64,000 nt of DNA from positions 1 to 64,000 of the forward strand of contig CAZKGR010000014.1 in the NCBI GenBank assembly GCA_964552465.1, given 5' to 3'. The notes under the pieces were generated by a model. It was not told the DNA's origin, ran no database searches, and saw only the letters and a list, made by a program, of their open reading frames with translations. This DNA comes from BMS3BBIN04 sp964552465 (GTDB lineage Bacteria; Electryoneota; Electryoneia; Electryoneales; Electryoneaceae). Of the stretch, positions 1 to 12,468 are shown in pieces (within the stretch, counting starts at the first letter, position 1; every line of letters starts with the position of its first letter). The translations under genes were made by a program, and so were the position numbers.

Positions 1-595
<595 letters not shown>

Positions 596-739
596 AAGGA
601 GCAGGCAGTCTTAGAGAAGCGGATCGGGATAAATCTGGAACGACACTGCCAGGTTTGCGAAGAAAAGCTATAATCTTTGAGACATTTACTGCCGAAGGTC
701 GATAGCACATTTACGCGTGTACGTTAGTTTTTATTCCCA

Positions 740-766
740 CTAATCCCGCGCTCTGCGCGGGATTAG
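740..766 (+). other. Perfect hairpin in the 16S-tRNA spacer
   Basis: An 11-bp perfect stem (740-750 with 756-766, 5-base loop) lies a few bases before tRNA-Ile. No T-run follows, so it is unlikely to be a terminator. A processing or folding element of the rRNA precursor is the natural inference. Confidence 0.5.
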
Positions 767-771
767 GCTGT

Positions 772-845
<74 letters not shown>

Positions 846-903
846 CGTGAGTGGGCTCAGGTTCGAACGATCTGAGACGAGGTACTGTCAGGCAGGTATT
901 GAC

Positions 904-977
904 GGGGCGTTAGCTCAGTTTGGGAGAGCATCGGCTTTGCAAGCCGGGGGTCACCGGTTCGAGCCCGGTACGCTCCA
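904..977 (+). tRNA. tRNA-Ala (TGC)
   Basis: Cloverleaf with acceptor GGGGCGT paired to ACGCTCC (one G-U pair) and anticodon TGC at 938-940. This is the second spacer tRNA, the common Ile-Ala pair. Confidence 0.97.
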
Positions 978-1169
978 CAGCGGGCGTCGCGGGACGCGAG
1001 CCCGACCACATTTGATCTTTGACAATCGAGGCTGTAAAGAGGTCTTCCTAATTCATGTAACAAGACATGCATGAATTGGGTCGCGAAACGCATTTGAGGT
1101 AGTAAGTCAGTAAAAATTGAGGTAGAAGTCCGACCTCGTCCGTTTCCTGGATAAGGAAAGAAGGATTTC

Positions 1170-4074
<2,905 letters not shown>

Positions 4075-4175
4075 AATTCTTTTTTCTTTGCTTGGAAACG
4101 GGCGAAGTCGGATTTATCAAGTGCGTCAATCGTTGGTCGACCTCTTTACAGTTTCGTATTGTTCATCCGATTTTC

Positions 4176-4294
4176 CTTTCGGTGATCATTGCGTGGGGGC
4201 AACACCTCTTTCCATTCCGAACAGAGTCGTTAAGCCCCACTGCGCCGATGGTACTGCTTGGGTAACCTTGTGGGAGAGTAGGTCGTCACCGAGG
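4176..4294 (+). rRNA. rrf: 5S ribosomal RNA
   Basis: The terminal helix (TCGGTGA with TCACCGA), the CCGAACAGAG loop and the GCCGATGGTACTGC core are typical of 5S rRNA. It follows 23S by about 100 bases and is followed directly by a strong terminator. Ends are approximate. Confidence 0.93.
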
Positions 4295-4301
4295 GATTTT
4301 A

Positions 4302-4336
4302 AACGCCTGTCGCTTTTGCGACAGGCGTTCTTTGTT
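4302..4336 (+). terminator. rRNA operon terminator
   Basis: A perfect 12-bp stem (4302-4313 with 4318-4329) with a TTTT loop is followed by TCTTTGTTT. This is a factor-independent terminator closing the rRNA operon. Confidence 0.92.
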
Positions 4337-4532
4337 TGTACACCTGAACTCTTCTCTGTTTCCCCATGCATCTCACATAACTTCATAATAAACAGCTCTT
4401 ATCGAGAATTTGTTTGGCTCTCAATATTATGGATAAGTATCGTGGATTACGCTTTCAGCTTGTACTGCAAGAATCTTCGATGTATCCTGAAGCAGGTTGC
4501 ATTTGTGTGCGGAAATCTGGGAGGCTTTGAAC

Positions 4533-6314
4533 ATGATTCGATTACGATGGTTGGTACTGCTCGCTCTGCTTCCTGCGGTAGCATTCGCTCAGATCGAATT
4601 CTCACCGACAGCGGTATCATCGTTCTATGATGGCGCGTTGAATGTCACTTGTGGTGATCTTGACGGTGATGGCGACATGGAGCTTATCGGGGCAGCTGAG
4701 AGTGCCGACAACTTCGCGTGGTGGGATTTCGATGGTGCAAACTGGGTTGAGCACTTGTTGGAGCCGGTCATGTCTGGACCTACAAACGTGTCTGTTGCTG
4801 ATCTGGACAACGATGGTGATCTCGAAATTCTCGGCGCTGCCTACCTCGACGAAGTCATCTTCTGGAACAATGATGGAGACGCTGGTTTTACACCCTACAT
4901 CATTACCAGCCACACCGGGATAAAAGGGATCCAGGCATGGGATATCGATGAAGATGGCGACAAGGATCTTTTCATAGCAGATGAATCAAGTGGCGAAGGT
5001 GGTGGCCTGTATTGGCTGGAGAACATTGGCCGGGATGATGTGGATTGGCCAGTGCACATCATCTGGGATGAAGAAGGAATGAGCAACATAGACCTCGGTG
5101 ACATCGATAATGACGGTGATGTAGATGTTGCATCATGCGGACGGTTTAACGGTGATGTCGGTTGGTGGGAATATCTTGGACTGGACTCATGGCAACGGCA
5201 TTTGCTGATAGATGATTTTGGCGATTCCCGAAGTGTGAAGATTGCGGACATAAATGGCGATGGGCTTCTGGACTTGGCTGCTACATCAAGAAGTGGTTTT
5301 GTCAGTTGGTGGGAACAGACTGATGCTGTCTGGATTCGCCACGATGTTACTGAATCATTTAGTGGCGCAGACGATGTCGATGTCGCTGACATTGATGGCG
5401 ACGGAGATATGGACTTGGCGGCTGTAGCGGTTACGGCTGATGAGGTTGCCTGGTTTGAACAGACGACTGATGGGTGGCAATATTACTCCATTGATGCGAC
5501 CATGGACTATGCCAGCGGTGTACATGCGAGTGACATTGATGGCGATGGTGATGTTGACATTGTCGGGTGTGGATACTACAGCGATCAGGTTATCCTGTAC
5601 GAGCAAATTGGAAATGTTGAACCGGACCCGGTCACTCTTACTCTTAATCCCGTCTTCACGGAAATTCCAGCCGGTGGTGGTACAGTGTTGTATGACGCAT
5701 CACTCCTCAGCATCATCGGTAATACGTTTCAGGGTGTTTCGTATTGGGTGACCTTCATTCTTCCTGATCAAACACCAGTAGGTCCATTCGACCGGGTACT
5801 GTTCACAATCACTCCATTCATGGATATCACGCTTCCGTTAACCCAGGATGTTCCGGGTAACGCCAGTCCAGGTGACTATACGCTGACTGGGCACGTAGGA
5901 TACTACAACAACCCAAACTTGCAGATCGAGGATAGTTTCACCTTCACCAAGGCGGGCGCTGCTATGGGAGGTTCAAGCATCGATCCTTCGGAATGGCAGA
6001 TGACTGGTTTCTCACTTGATAATCAAAAGGTGGATGCTGGCGCTCTCAGTGGAACTGGTGATTTGCTCATGGTTTCACCGAATCCATTTAATGCCGTTTC
6101 AAAGGTTTCGTTGTATCTATCTGATGGGGAGGATGTTAGATTAAGAGTAGTGAATTTGCTGGGGCGTGAGGTGGCGGATGTGTACTCAGGCCGATTGCAA
6201 ACTGGTCAACACGGCTTTACCATTGACGCGACCAATTTGTCCTCGGGCATCTACTTCCTGGTTGGGCAGATCGGTGATAATTTGGTCAGCAATAAACTGG
6301 TGGTCTTGAAGTAA
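4533..6314 (+). CDS. Secreted FG-GAP beta-propeller protein with T9SS sorting tail
   Basis: A 593-residue surface or secreted protein of unknown ligand. It has an N-terminal signal peptide (residues 1-19, ending AFA). Seven FG-GAP/VCBS-like repeats follow, each with a calcium-loop motif of the D-x-D-G-D-G-D kind (DLDGDGD, DIDNDGD and others), which predicts one seven-bladed propeller. Next comes a beta-rich module with P-A-G-G-G and D-S-F-T-F-T-K motifs, then a C-terminal type-A sorting domain (SPNPFN ... ending NKLVVLK). The start was chosen for the GGGAGG site about 9 bases upstream; longer frames lack one. It is paralogous to the next gene, and a terminator separates the two. Binding or adhesion is inferred, not shown. 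Confidence 0.9.
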   Translation: MIRLRWLVLLALLPAVAFAQIEFSPTAVSSFYDGALNVTCGDLDGDGDMELIGAAESADNFAWWDFDGANWVEHLLEPVMSGPTNVSVADLDNDGDLEILGAAYLDEVIFWNNDGDAGFTPYIITSHTGIKGIQAWDIDEDGDKDLFIADESSGEGGGLYWLENIGRDDVDWPVHIIWDEEGMSNIDLGDIDNDGDVDVASCGRFNGDVGWWEYLGLDSWQRHLLIDDFGDSRSVKIADINGDGLLDLAATSRSGFVSWWEQTDAVWIRHDVTESFSGADDVDVADIDGDGDMDLAAVAVTADEVAWFEQTTDGWQYYSIDATMDYASGVHASDIDGDGDVDIVGCGYYSDQVILYEQIGNVEPDPVTLTLNPVFTEIPAGGGTVLYDASLLSIIGNTFQGVSYWVTFILPDQTPVGPFDRVLFTITPFMDITLPLTQDVPGNASPGDYTLTGHVGYYNNPNLQIEDSFTFTKAGAAMGGSSIDPSEWQMTGFSLDNQKVDAGALSGTGDLLMVSPNPFNAVSKVSLYLSDGEDVRLRVVNLLGREVADVYSGRLQTGQHGFTIDATNLSSGIYFLVGQIGDNLVSNKLVVLK

Positions 6315-6402
6315 CATGAGAAAATGAACAGGAACGTGTAATGCTATTCCTACCCTGCAGCCAAGGGCAGCTCTGAGAGCAATTATTCGGTACTTTTTCC
6401 CA

Positions 6403-6434
6403 ACTACGCCGGTTTTTCCTGAAACCGGCGTAGT
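6403..6434 (+). terminator. Terminator-like hairpin
   Basis: A perfect 13-bp stem (6403-6415 with 6422-6434) follows the first FG-GAP gene. Only a weak T-rich tract follows. Confidence 0.75.
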
Positions 6435-6593
6435 CTGTTATTACTTTGGACTTACGAGTGAATTCTTGAGATTGAAGAGCTACGAGCGTGCGAAAAGCCG
6501 TGGCATCGTCGTCAGGACTGTTACTCGACCACGAAGCAGTCATTGCTGGTTCTCCGGGCACTCAAGGATTCACCATTAACAGGGGGAGAGACC

Positions 6594-8381
6594 ATGCGAA
6601 AAGTATTGATTTGTTTTGTCATGCTGTTGCTTGCATCAACAGCGCCCGCCCAAGAGTGGTCGGTTCATACCATCGGCTACAATTATTACGGCGCCTCGAG
6701 TACTTTCGCTGCAGATATCGATAGTGATGGCGATCTCGATGTCCTTACGACTGGATCTTTGGTTGGAGGTGGTGTAGACTGGTGGTCCTTGGACGGAGAT
6801 TATTGGACACGATATGTGTTAACAAGTGATCCTGGATATGCTTATGCGTTTGCAACGGATATCGACACAGATGGTGATCTCGACGTTGTAGCACTAAAAT
6901 TCTTCTCAGCAAGTGTGGTACTATTTGAGCAGCAGGATGGGTTATGGTCGGAGACGGTTATTGCGAACGGTGGAGGTCCAGCGTATGGAGTGGCCAGCGA
7001 TATTGACCAAGACGGCGACGTTGATCTCGTTATCAGTTACGCACTTGAGGGCGATCTCGTTCTCCTGAAGCAGGAAGGTGATTCTTGGATCCCCTCAGTC
7101 CTTTCAGCTTCAGGCGGACCGCAACAAACAGCAGTTGCTGATTTTGACGGCGACGGTGATCTTGACGTTGCTTGCAGCGAACTGGCCAACTCGAACGTTT
7201 ATTGGCTGGAAAACCTCGGAGGAGCAAATTCCTGGCTGAATCACACGATTCTCGATGACTATATCTACGCTTTTGGAATGCTGGCTACCGATCATGATGG
7301 TGATGGTGACATCGATCTTTTTGCTGGCTCGCAAGGACAGACGTTTGATGGCGGGATGGTCAGTTACCTGGCGAACGATGGGACAGGATCTTTTACAATT
7401 TCAGGAACTGTGCAGGTTCCATACGTACGCGATATCGCTCATGGTGACATTGACAATGGCGGCGTCGCCGATTTGATTTGTGCAACAGAAACCGGAGCAG
7501 TGCGCTGGTACTGTGCAGAAAATGGATGGGAAGAGCATGAATTACCCGGATCGAACCACGGTTCGGATGTTACCCTCACAGATCTGGATGGAGACGGCGA
7601 CTTAGATGTCGTAACCGCGGAGCAGGACAACAATCCATATCCATATGGTGCAATCCGTTGGTGGGAACAGGTCGGAACACCGTATCCAGTGCAACTGGCA
7701 TTATTGCCTCATGACACACCAGTAATCATCCCGGTATCTGGTGGTACCATCATATACGATGTACATCTTGTGAGCATGCTACCGAATGCAGTTCCTGGAT
7801 TGCGGTATTGGACCACAATTATGACACCAGACAATCAAACTGTGGGACCGTTTACTTCAATACCATTCACAATGCAGCCATTCATGGATATTACGGTTAC
7901 GGATTTCGAGCAAAATGTTCCGGCAGATGCAACCGCTGGAACCTACATGTTTATCGGCCACGCGGGATTCTATAACAATCCGATGTTTCAGCTTAGTGAC
8001 CACTTCACCTTTACCAAACTGGGCGCTTTGGGAATCACAAACAATGATTTTGATCCAGACCAGTGGCGTGCTTCCGGCGAATTCCTTTCCTCAATTAGTG
8101 AAGAACAAAATCTGCCACAGCAGTTCCGTATCAGTAATGTACATCCTAACCCATTCAACACGAGCGCGACGGTGACAGTTTCACTACCGCAGACAGAGAA
8201 GGCAACACTAAGTGTCGTCAATCTGCTAGGACAGCGCGTGGCAGTTCTGTTCTCAGGACAATTGACTGGCGGGCATCACGGTTTCACCATTGACGCATCT
8301 GAACTCTCATCTGGGATTTACTTCCTGGTTGGGCAGATCGGTGATAATTTGGTCAGCAATAAACTGGTAATCTTGAAGTAG
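6594..8381 (+). CDS. Secreted FG-GAP beta-propeller protein with T9SS sorting tail (paralogue)
   Basis: A 595-residue paralogue of the preceding gene with the same order: signal peptide (residues 1-19, ending APA), seven FG-GAP-type repeats, a beta-rich module (P-V-S-G-G-T, D-H-F-T-F-T-K) and a type-A sorting tail (HPNPFN ... NKLVILK). The sixth repeat is degenerate: its loop reads DIDNGGVAD, losing calcium ligands. ATG at 6594 has an AGGGGGAGAG site. The last 60-odd bases are almost identical to the end of the neighbour while the rest has diverged, which suggests gene conversion of the sorting tail. Confidence 0.9.
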   Translation: MRKVLICFVMLLLASTAPAQEWSVHTIGYNYYGASSTFAADIDSDGDLDVLTTGSLVGGGVDWWSLDGDYWTRYVLTSDPGYAYAFATDIDTDGDLDVVALKFFSASVVLFEQQDGLWSETVIANGGGPAYGVASDIDQDGDVDLVISYALEGDLVLLKQEGDSWIPSVLSASGGPQQTAVADFDGDGDLDVACSELANSNVYWLENLGGANSWLNHTILDDYIYAFGMLATDHDGDGDIDLFAGSQGQTFDGGMVSYLANDGTGSFTISGTVQVPYVRDIAHGDIDNGGVADLICATETGAVRWYCAENGWEEHELPGSNHGSDVTLTDLDGDGDLDVVTAEQDNNPYPYGAIRWWEQVGTPYPVQLALLPHDTPVIIPVSGGTIIYDVHLVSMLPNAVPGLRYWTTIMTPDNQTVGPFTSIPFTMQPFMDITVTDFEQNVPADATAGTYMFIGHAGFYNNPMFQLSDHFTFTKLGALGITNNDFDPDQWRASGEFLSSISEEQNLPQQFRISNVHPNPFNTSATVTVSLPQTEKATLSVVNLLGQRVAVLFSGQLTGGHHGFTIDASELSSGIYFLVGQIGDNLVSNKLVILK

Positions 8382-8411
8382 CAGGCTCGATCTCGTTTTA
8401 AGGTAGAACTC

Positions 8412-8444
8412 AGGGCGGACCGCAGCGGTTCGCCCTTTTGCTTG
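8412..8444 (+). terminator. Terminator after FG-GAP gene
   Basis: AGGGCGGACC at 8412-8421 pairs with GGTTCGCCCT at 8427-8436 (one G-T pair) and is followed by TTTTGCTTG. It lies just before the next gene, so that gene's upstream-most possible start at 8442 is unlikely. Confidence 0.85.
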
Positions 8445-8486
8445 TTACCTTTGTCGATCTTCACATGGCAGGATTGGAGGTATCAG

Positions 8487-9203
8487 GTGGCAGTCGTTGA
8501 CAATGAAGCCATTCGTTTCATGGCAGAGCTGTGGGATAACAACAGCAAGGACTGGTTCGATGCTAACCGTGACCGGTATATCGCTGTGCTTCGCGAACCG
8601 TTCAAGCGTTTGAAGGATGAACTGGGTGCACCGATGTCTATGATGCTGCCGGATCTCCCACTAGCCAAAATCTCGCGGATCAACTCTGACATTCGCTTCC
8701 ACAAGGACAAGCCGCCGTACAAGGAACATGTCTGGATCAGTTGGCCGGTGACACCCGCAGAGTTGACGGCTGCAATCAGTCGTCATGGCTGGTCGGCCGG
8801 AATATCCATTGGAGGAGATAAGAATGAGCTTGAGTGTTGGCGAACAAACCTGCTGAAGCATTATGACATCTGGTCCAATTACGCAAATGCTCTTAAGCTG
8901 CGAGATGTTGTCAAGGTTCACATCGGTGACAGTTACAAAAAGCCACTGTATGAGACGATCCCGGAGGATGTTTTCGATATAGTTCAAGCGAAGCAAATTT
9001 ACATTTTCCCGGAGGCTACGCCGCAGTTTGGCAAGTCTTCGATCGCTGGATATCTGACTCAGTTGGCGATGATCTTGCCTGCCTTTTTCTTCGCTACAGT
9101 TCCGCCTCAGTATCTGCCGGATGAACTGTCGAAATTCTGCGAGTCAGTTGTGCCGCCGAACGATAAGGTAGCGAGAGTTTGGGAATCGGTACGGGGTGAA
9201 TGA
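8487..9203 (+). CDS. DUF2461 family protein
   Basis: A 238-residue cytosolic protein of the DUF2461/TIGR02453 family, whose biochemical function is not known. Family signatures are visible: the N-terminal W-D-N-N-S-K-D-W-F-D-A-N-R motif and the central I-N-S-D-I-R-F-H-K-D-K-P-P-Y-K-E-H segment. GTG at 8487 was chosen because GGAGG lies 6 bases upstream and an upstream ATG at 8442 sits in the preceding terminator. The stop overlaps the start of the permease gene (ATGA), so the two are probably translationally coupled. Confidence 0.85.
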   Translation: MAVVDNEAIRFMAELWDNNSKDWFDANRDRYIAVLREPFKRLKDELGAPMSMMLPDLPLAKISRINSDIRFHKDKPPYKEHVWISWPVTPAELTAAISRHGWSAGISIGGDKNELECWRTNLLKHYDIWSNYANALKLRDVVKVHIGDSYKKPLYETIPEDVFDIVQAKQIYIFPEATPQFGKSSIAGYLTQLAMILPAFFFATVPPQYLPDELSKFCESVVPPNDKVARVWESVRGE

Positions 9204-10417
9204 TGATTGGTGTACGTCTGGACAAAGTTGGAGCGGTTTGGCGGAAAGAGCTTCTGGATATCATCCGTGATAAACGCACGTTGATATCGATGATCGTCGT
9301 GCCGATTCTGCTGATGCCGGTGTTGATGATCGGTGGTGGCTTAATTGCGGCTTCGGCGATGAAATCGCTTGAAGAACAAGCGTTGTTGGTTGCGACGGTT
9401 TTTTCTGACTACTCGCCTCGAATGGAAGAAGCGCTGTTGGATGCGGATCAGGTAAATCTGGTTGATTTCTCGCACGTTCCAATAGACACAGTCCGAGCTC
9501 GCATCGAGAGCAACGAAATTCAAGCTGCGGTTATCTTCCCAGAGGAAGATCTTAACGATCCGAACTCCGAGCCTGAAGTGACTGTGATGTTCCGTGAGGA
9601 CCGGGAGAAGTCGAACATCGCCGGTCGACGGATCAGCAATCGCTTGCGCGAGTTGAATGACGAACTGGTCGAGGAGCGGCTGATCGTTTTTAATGTCCCG
9701 GGATCGGTAGTTTCGCCGCTATCAATCGTTACGGAGAATCTGGCGACTGATGAGCAGATGATCCTGATGGCGCTGGCGTCGTTTCTTCCCTACATGCTGA
9801 TTCTGATCACGTTCTCCGGTGCGTTGTATCCAGCAATTGACATGACCGCCGGCGAGAAGGAGCGAGGAACGCTGGAAACGTTGCTTGCCAGTCCGGCGGG
9901 ACGGCTTGAGATTGTCTTCGGCAAATTCTTCGCTGTGTTCACAACCTCGGTGATCTCAGGAGTATTATCTATGTTATCACTGATGGTTGCCGTGGTTTAC
10001 GGGGCGAGTTGGCTGGGAAATACGTTTGGCACGGAGCTAAACGTGCAGATGAATGCGGGATCGTTTGTCGCTGCATTGGCGATGATGCTTCCGCTGGCAG
10101 CATTGTTCTCGTCATTGCTTCTCACGGTCTGTGTGTTTGCCAAGAGTACCCGTGAGGCGCAGAGTTACGTTCAGCCGATGGTCATTTTGTTGATTGTCCC
10201 GGCGATGATGTCGATGATGCCGGGTTCGGAAAGCGATATGGGCAGCGCTTGGACGCCCGTGGTAAACGTGTCGCTGGCGGTTGAAAGCCTGCTCACCAGC
10301 CAGGCTGATCCGGTGTTCATCGCTAACACCTTGCTTTCGACCACTATCTACGCATTACTCGGCATCATGTTGACCGCACGAGTATTTCAGAAGGAAAGCG
10401 CCCTGTTCAGGGTTTAA
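9200..10417 (+). CDS. ABC-2 type transporter permease (NatB-like)
   Basis: A 405-residue inner-membrane permease. One N-terminal membrane segment (about residues 30-55, after W-R-K-E-L-L-D-I-I-R-D-K-R-T) is followed by a soluble extracytoplasmic part and then about five C-terminal segments. Motifs such as D-M-T-A-G-E-K-E-R-G-T-L-E-T-L-L are typical of NatB-type sodium or drug export permeases. No ATPase subunit is encoded next to it, so its partner must be elsewhere. It overlaps the DUF2461 stop by four bases and is followed at 14 bases by miaB. Substrate unknown. Confidence 0.87.
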   Translation: MMIGVRLDKVGAVWRKELLDIIRDKRTLISMIVVPILLMPVLMIGGGLIAASAMKSLEEQALLVATVFSDYSPRMEEALLDADQVNLVDFSHVPIDTVRARIESNEIQAAVIFPEEDLNDPNSEPEVTVMFREDREKSNIAGRRISNRLRELNDELVEERLIVFNVPGSVVSPLSIVTENLATDEQMILMALASFLPYMLILITFSGALYPAIDMTAGEKERGTLETLLASPAGRLEIVFGKFFAVFTTSVISGVLSMLSLMVAVVYGASWLGNTFGTELNVQMNAGSFVAALAMMLPLAALFSSLLLTVCVFAKSTREAQSYVQPMVILLIVPAMMSMMPGSESDMGSAWTPVVNVSLAVESLLTSQADPVFIANTLLSTTIYALLGIMLTARVFQKESALFRV

Positions 10418-10430
10418 CTGGAACTAGTTC

Positions 10431-11774
10431 GTGAGCCCATTCCCCCATAAACTTGAAGTCCCGATTCCAGGCACGGTCTTCATTGAGACGTACGGCTGCC
10501 AGATGAATCTTGTAGATAGCGAGATCGTGCTCGCGCTGCTGGAAGAGCATGGGTATAGTCGTGTTGAGGACGCTGATCAGGCAGAGATCGTGCTGGTCAA
10601 TACGTGTGCCGTGCGTGAACACGCTGAAGTGAAGGCGATTTCAAATATCGGTCACTTCGGCAAGCTGAAGGATGGTGGGCGGAAAACGCGTGTAGGAGTG
10701 CTGGGTTGCTTGTCGCAGCATGCGGCGGAAGAGATCAAGCAGCAGTTGCCATTCTTGGATTGGATTCTCGGGCCGGATGTCTATCGGTTACTTCCATCTC
10801 TTCTCACCCAGAATGATGAGTGTGGGCCGCGCATTATCACCGAAGCGCCGAAGGATGAACTTTACGATGAAGTCCTGCCCAGCCGTCGCGAGGGTATCAA
10901 TGCGTGGATCACGATCTCGCGCGGCTGCAACAATTATTGCGCTTATTGTGTAGTCCCGAAGGCGCGCGGGCGTGAACGTCACCGTCCGGTGGAATCCATC
11001 CTCCACGAAGCGCGTGAAGCAGTTGATGGTGGATTCGTTCAGCTCACTTTGCTTGGGCAGAATGTCAACAGCTATACGCACAATGATGCTGCATTCCCAG
11101 AATTACTGGCTCAAGTAGCTGAAGTGCCGGGATTACGTCGGCTGCGCTACATGACTTCTCATCCGAAGGACTGCTCGGAAGCGCTGCTGCGAACGATGGC
11201 CGAACATGACACGATCTGCCCGGAGTTGCACCTCCCGGTGCAGGCTGGCAGTGACGAAGTTCTCAAACGGATGGGGCGTAAGTATACCTCAGATCATTAC
11301 CTGCGACTGGTGGATATGGCACGTGAACTCGTGCCGGATCTGCTGCTGAGTACAGACATCATCGTCGGCTTCCCGGGTGAAACGGATGCCGACTATCTGG
11401 CGACGGAACGGCTGGTGCGTGAGGTCGGCTATGACGATTCGTTCGTATACAGGTATTCAGTTCGTCCGGGTACACGCGCCGCGCTCAAGTACGAAGACGA
11501 TGTCCCGCTCGATGTGAAGACGGATCGCCTGATGCGGATCAATGAGATCGTGCGTGAATCGGGCAAGCAGAGTCGACTGAGACAGATAGGGCGAAAGGTT
11601 AAAGTGTTGGTTGAAGGTCCGAGCCCACGCGATCCTCTGGAAAGCCTGGGACGCACTCATCCCGGCCACATGGTGGTTGTTCCGGGTGTGATCGAGCCGG
11701 GTAGTATTGTTAAAGTAGAACTGAATGACCTGAGTGGATTCACGTTGAGGAGTACAGAAGTTCTGAGTACATAG
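10431..11774 (+). CDS. miaB: tRNA-2-methylthio-N6-dimethylallyladenosine synthase MiaB
   Basis: A 447-residue radical-SAM methylthiotransferase that adds the 2-methylthio group to i6A37 of tRNAs reading UNN codons. Three N-terminal cysteines for the auxiliary Fe-S cluster are present (YGCQMN, VNTCAVR, LGCLS). The radical-SAM motif C-N-N-Y-C-A-Y-C follows, and a TRAM-like RNA-binding domain lies at the C-terminus. The start is GTG. It is the last gene of the forward run and converges on comF with 23 bases between them. Confidence 0.94.
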   Translation: MSPFPHKLEVPIPGTVFIETYGCQMNLVDSEIVLALLEEHGYSRVEDADQAEIVLVNTCAVREHAEVKAISNIGHFGKLKDGGRKTRVGVLGCLSQHAAEEIKQQLPFLDWILGPDVYRLLPSLLTQNDECGPRIITEAPKDELYDEVLPSRREGINAWITISRGCNNYCAYCVVPKARGRERHRPVESILHEAREAVDGGFVQLTLLGQNVNSYTHNDAAFPELLAQVAEVPGLRRLRYMTSHPKDCSEALLRTMAEHDTICPELHLPVQAGSDEVLKRMGRKYTSDHYLRLVDMARELVPDLLLSTDIIVGFPGETDADYLATERLVREVGYDDSFVYRYSVRPGTRAALKYEDDVPLDVKTDRLMRINEIVRESGKQSRLRQIGRKVKVLVEGPSPRDPLESLGRTHPGHMVVVPGVIEPGSIVKVELNDLSGFTLRSTEVLST

Positions 11775-11797
11775 AACTTTCGACTTTGTACTGGTCT

Positions 11798-12466
11798 TTA
11801 CGCACACAAACACACCGCATCTATTTTCTTCCACCCGGCTTTGCGTGCCGCACGGGCGAGTTGTCCGATTGTACGACCCGAGTGGACGACATCATCGACC
11901 AGTACCAGACGAACATTTTCAGCTTGATCCTCGGATTCATTAACCCGGAACACGTCTTTCAGTCCGGCTTTCCGCGCGCTGTCCGGCAGGGATGATTGGT
12001 GCGGACTGTGTCTCACGCGTTTCGCGATATTCGGTTGAAAGGGCAGCTCAAGTAACGCCGCCAGCTCTTTTGCCAACAGTTCGGCGGGATTGTAGCCTCG
12101 TTCACGCAGACGTGCAGGGTGCGCTGGTGCTGGCACTATAACCGAGTCGAAGAAGACAAATCCCATCCCATCGAGACGGTCGCGGAAGTGTTCAGCGAGC
12201 GGTTTCGCCAATGCAGGAGTCTGGTTGAATTTGAACTCGTGGATCAGGGCACGGAGCGTGTCATCGTACGCGAACGCGACCGCCATGCGATCAATCGGCT
12301 TAGGCATTTCAACTGCTGGCGCTGGAAGCAGCTTCCCCCAGCAAGCGTTACATATGCCGCCTTCCAGATCTGAGTGTCCGTCGTTACAAACCAAGCACGA
12401 CATCGGCCACAGCAGGCTTGCGATCCCGTGTCCGAAACGTTGCAGCAATGTGGGCGGTTGGCTCAT
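11798..12466 (-). CDS. comF: ComF family phosphoribosyltransferase-like protein
   Basis: A 222-residue protein with an N-terminal CxxC...CxxC zinc-finger-like segment (SCLVCND ... ICNACW) and a C-terminal PRTase motif (LVLVDDVVHSGRT). This is the ComF/GntX layout, linked to DNA uptake or nucleotide handling; exact activity is unknown. ATG at 12466 begins two bases after the selB stop, so comF is very probably co-transcribed with selB. Confidence 0.88.
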   Translation of the reverse strand: MSQPPTLLQRFGHGIASLLWPMSCLVCNDGHSDLEGGICNACWGKLLPAPAVEMPKPIDRMAVAFAYDDTLRALIHEFKFNQTPALAKPLAEHFRDRLDGMGFVFFDSVIVPAPAHPARLRERGYNPAELLAKELAALLELPFQPNIAKRVRHSPHQSSLPDSARKAGLKDVFRVNESEDQAENVRLVLVDDVVHSGRTIGQLARAARKAGWKKIDAVCLCA

Positions 12467-12468
12467 TT

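Noticed and set aside
9200..10417. A complete NatAB transporter operon
   Set aside because: Only the permease is present. No ABC ATPase is encoded on either side.
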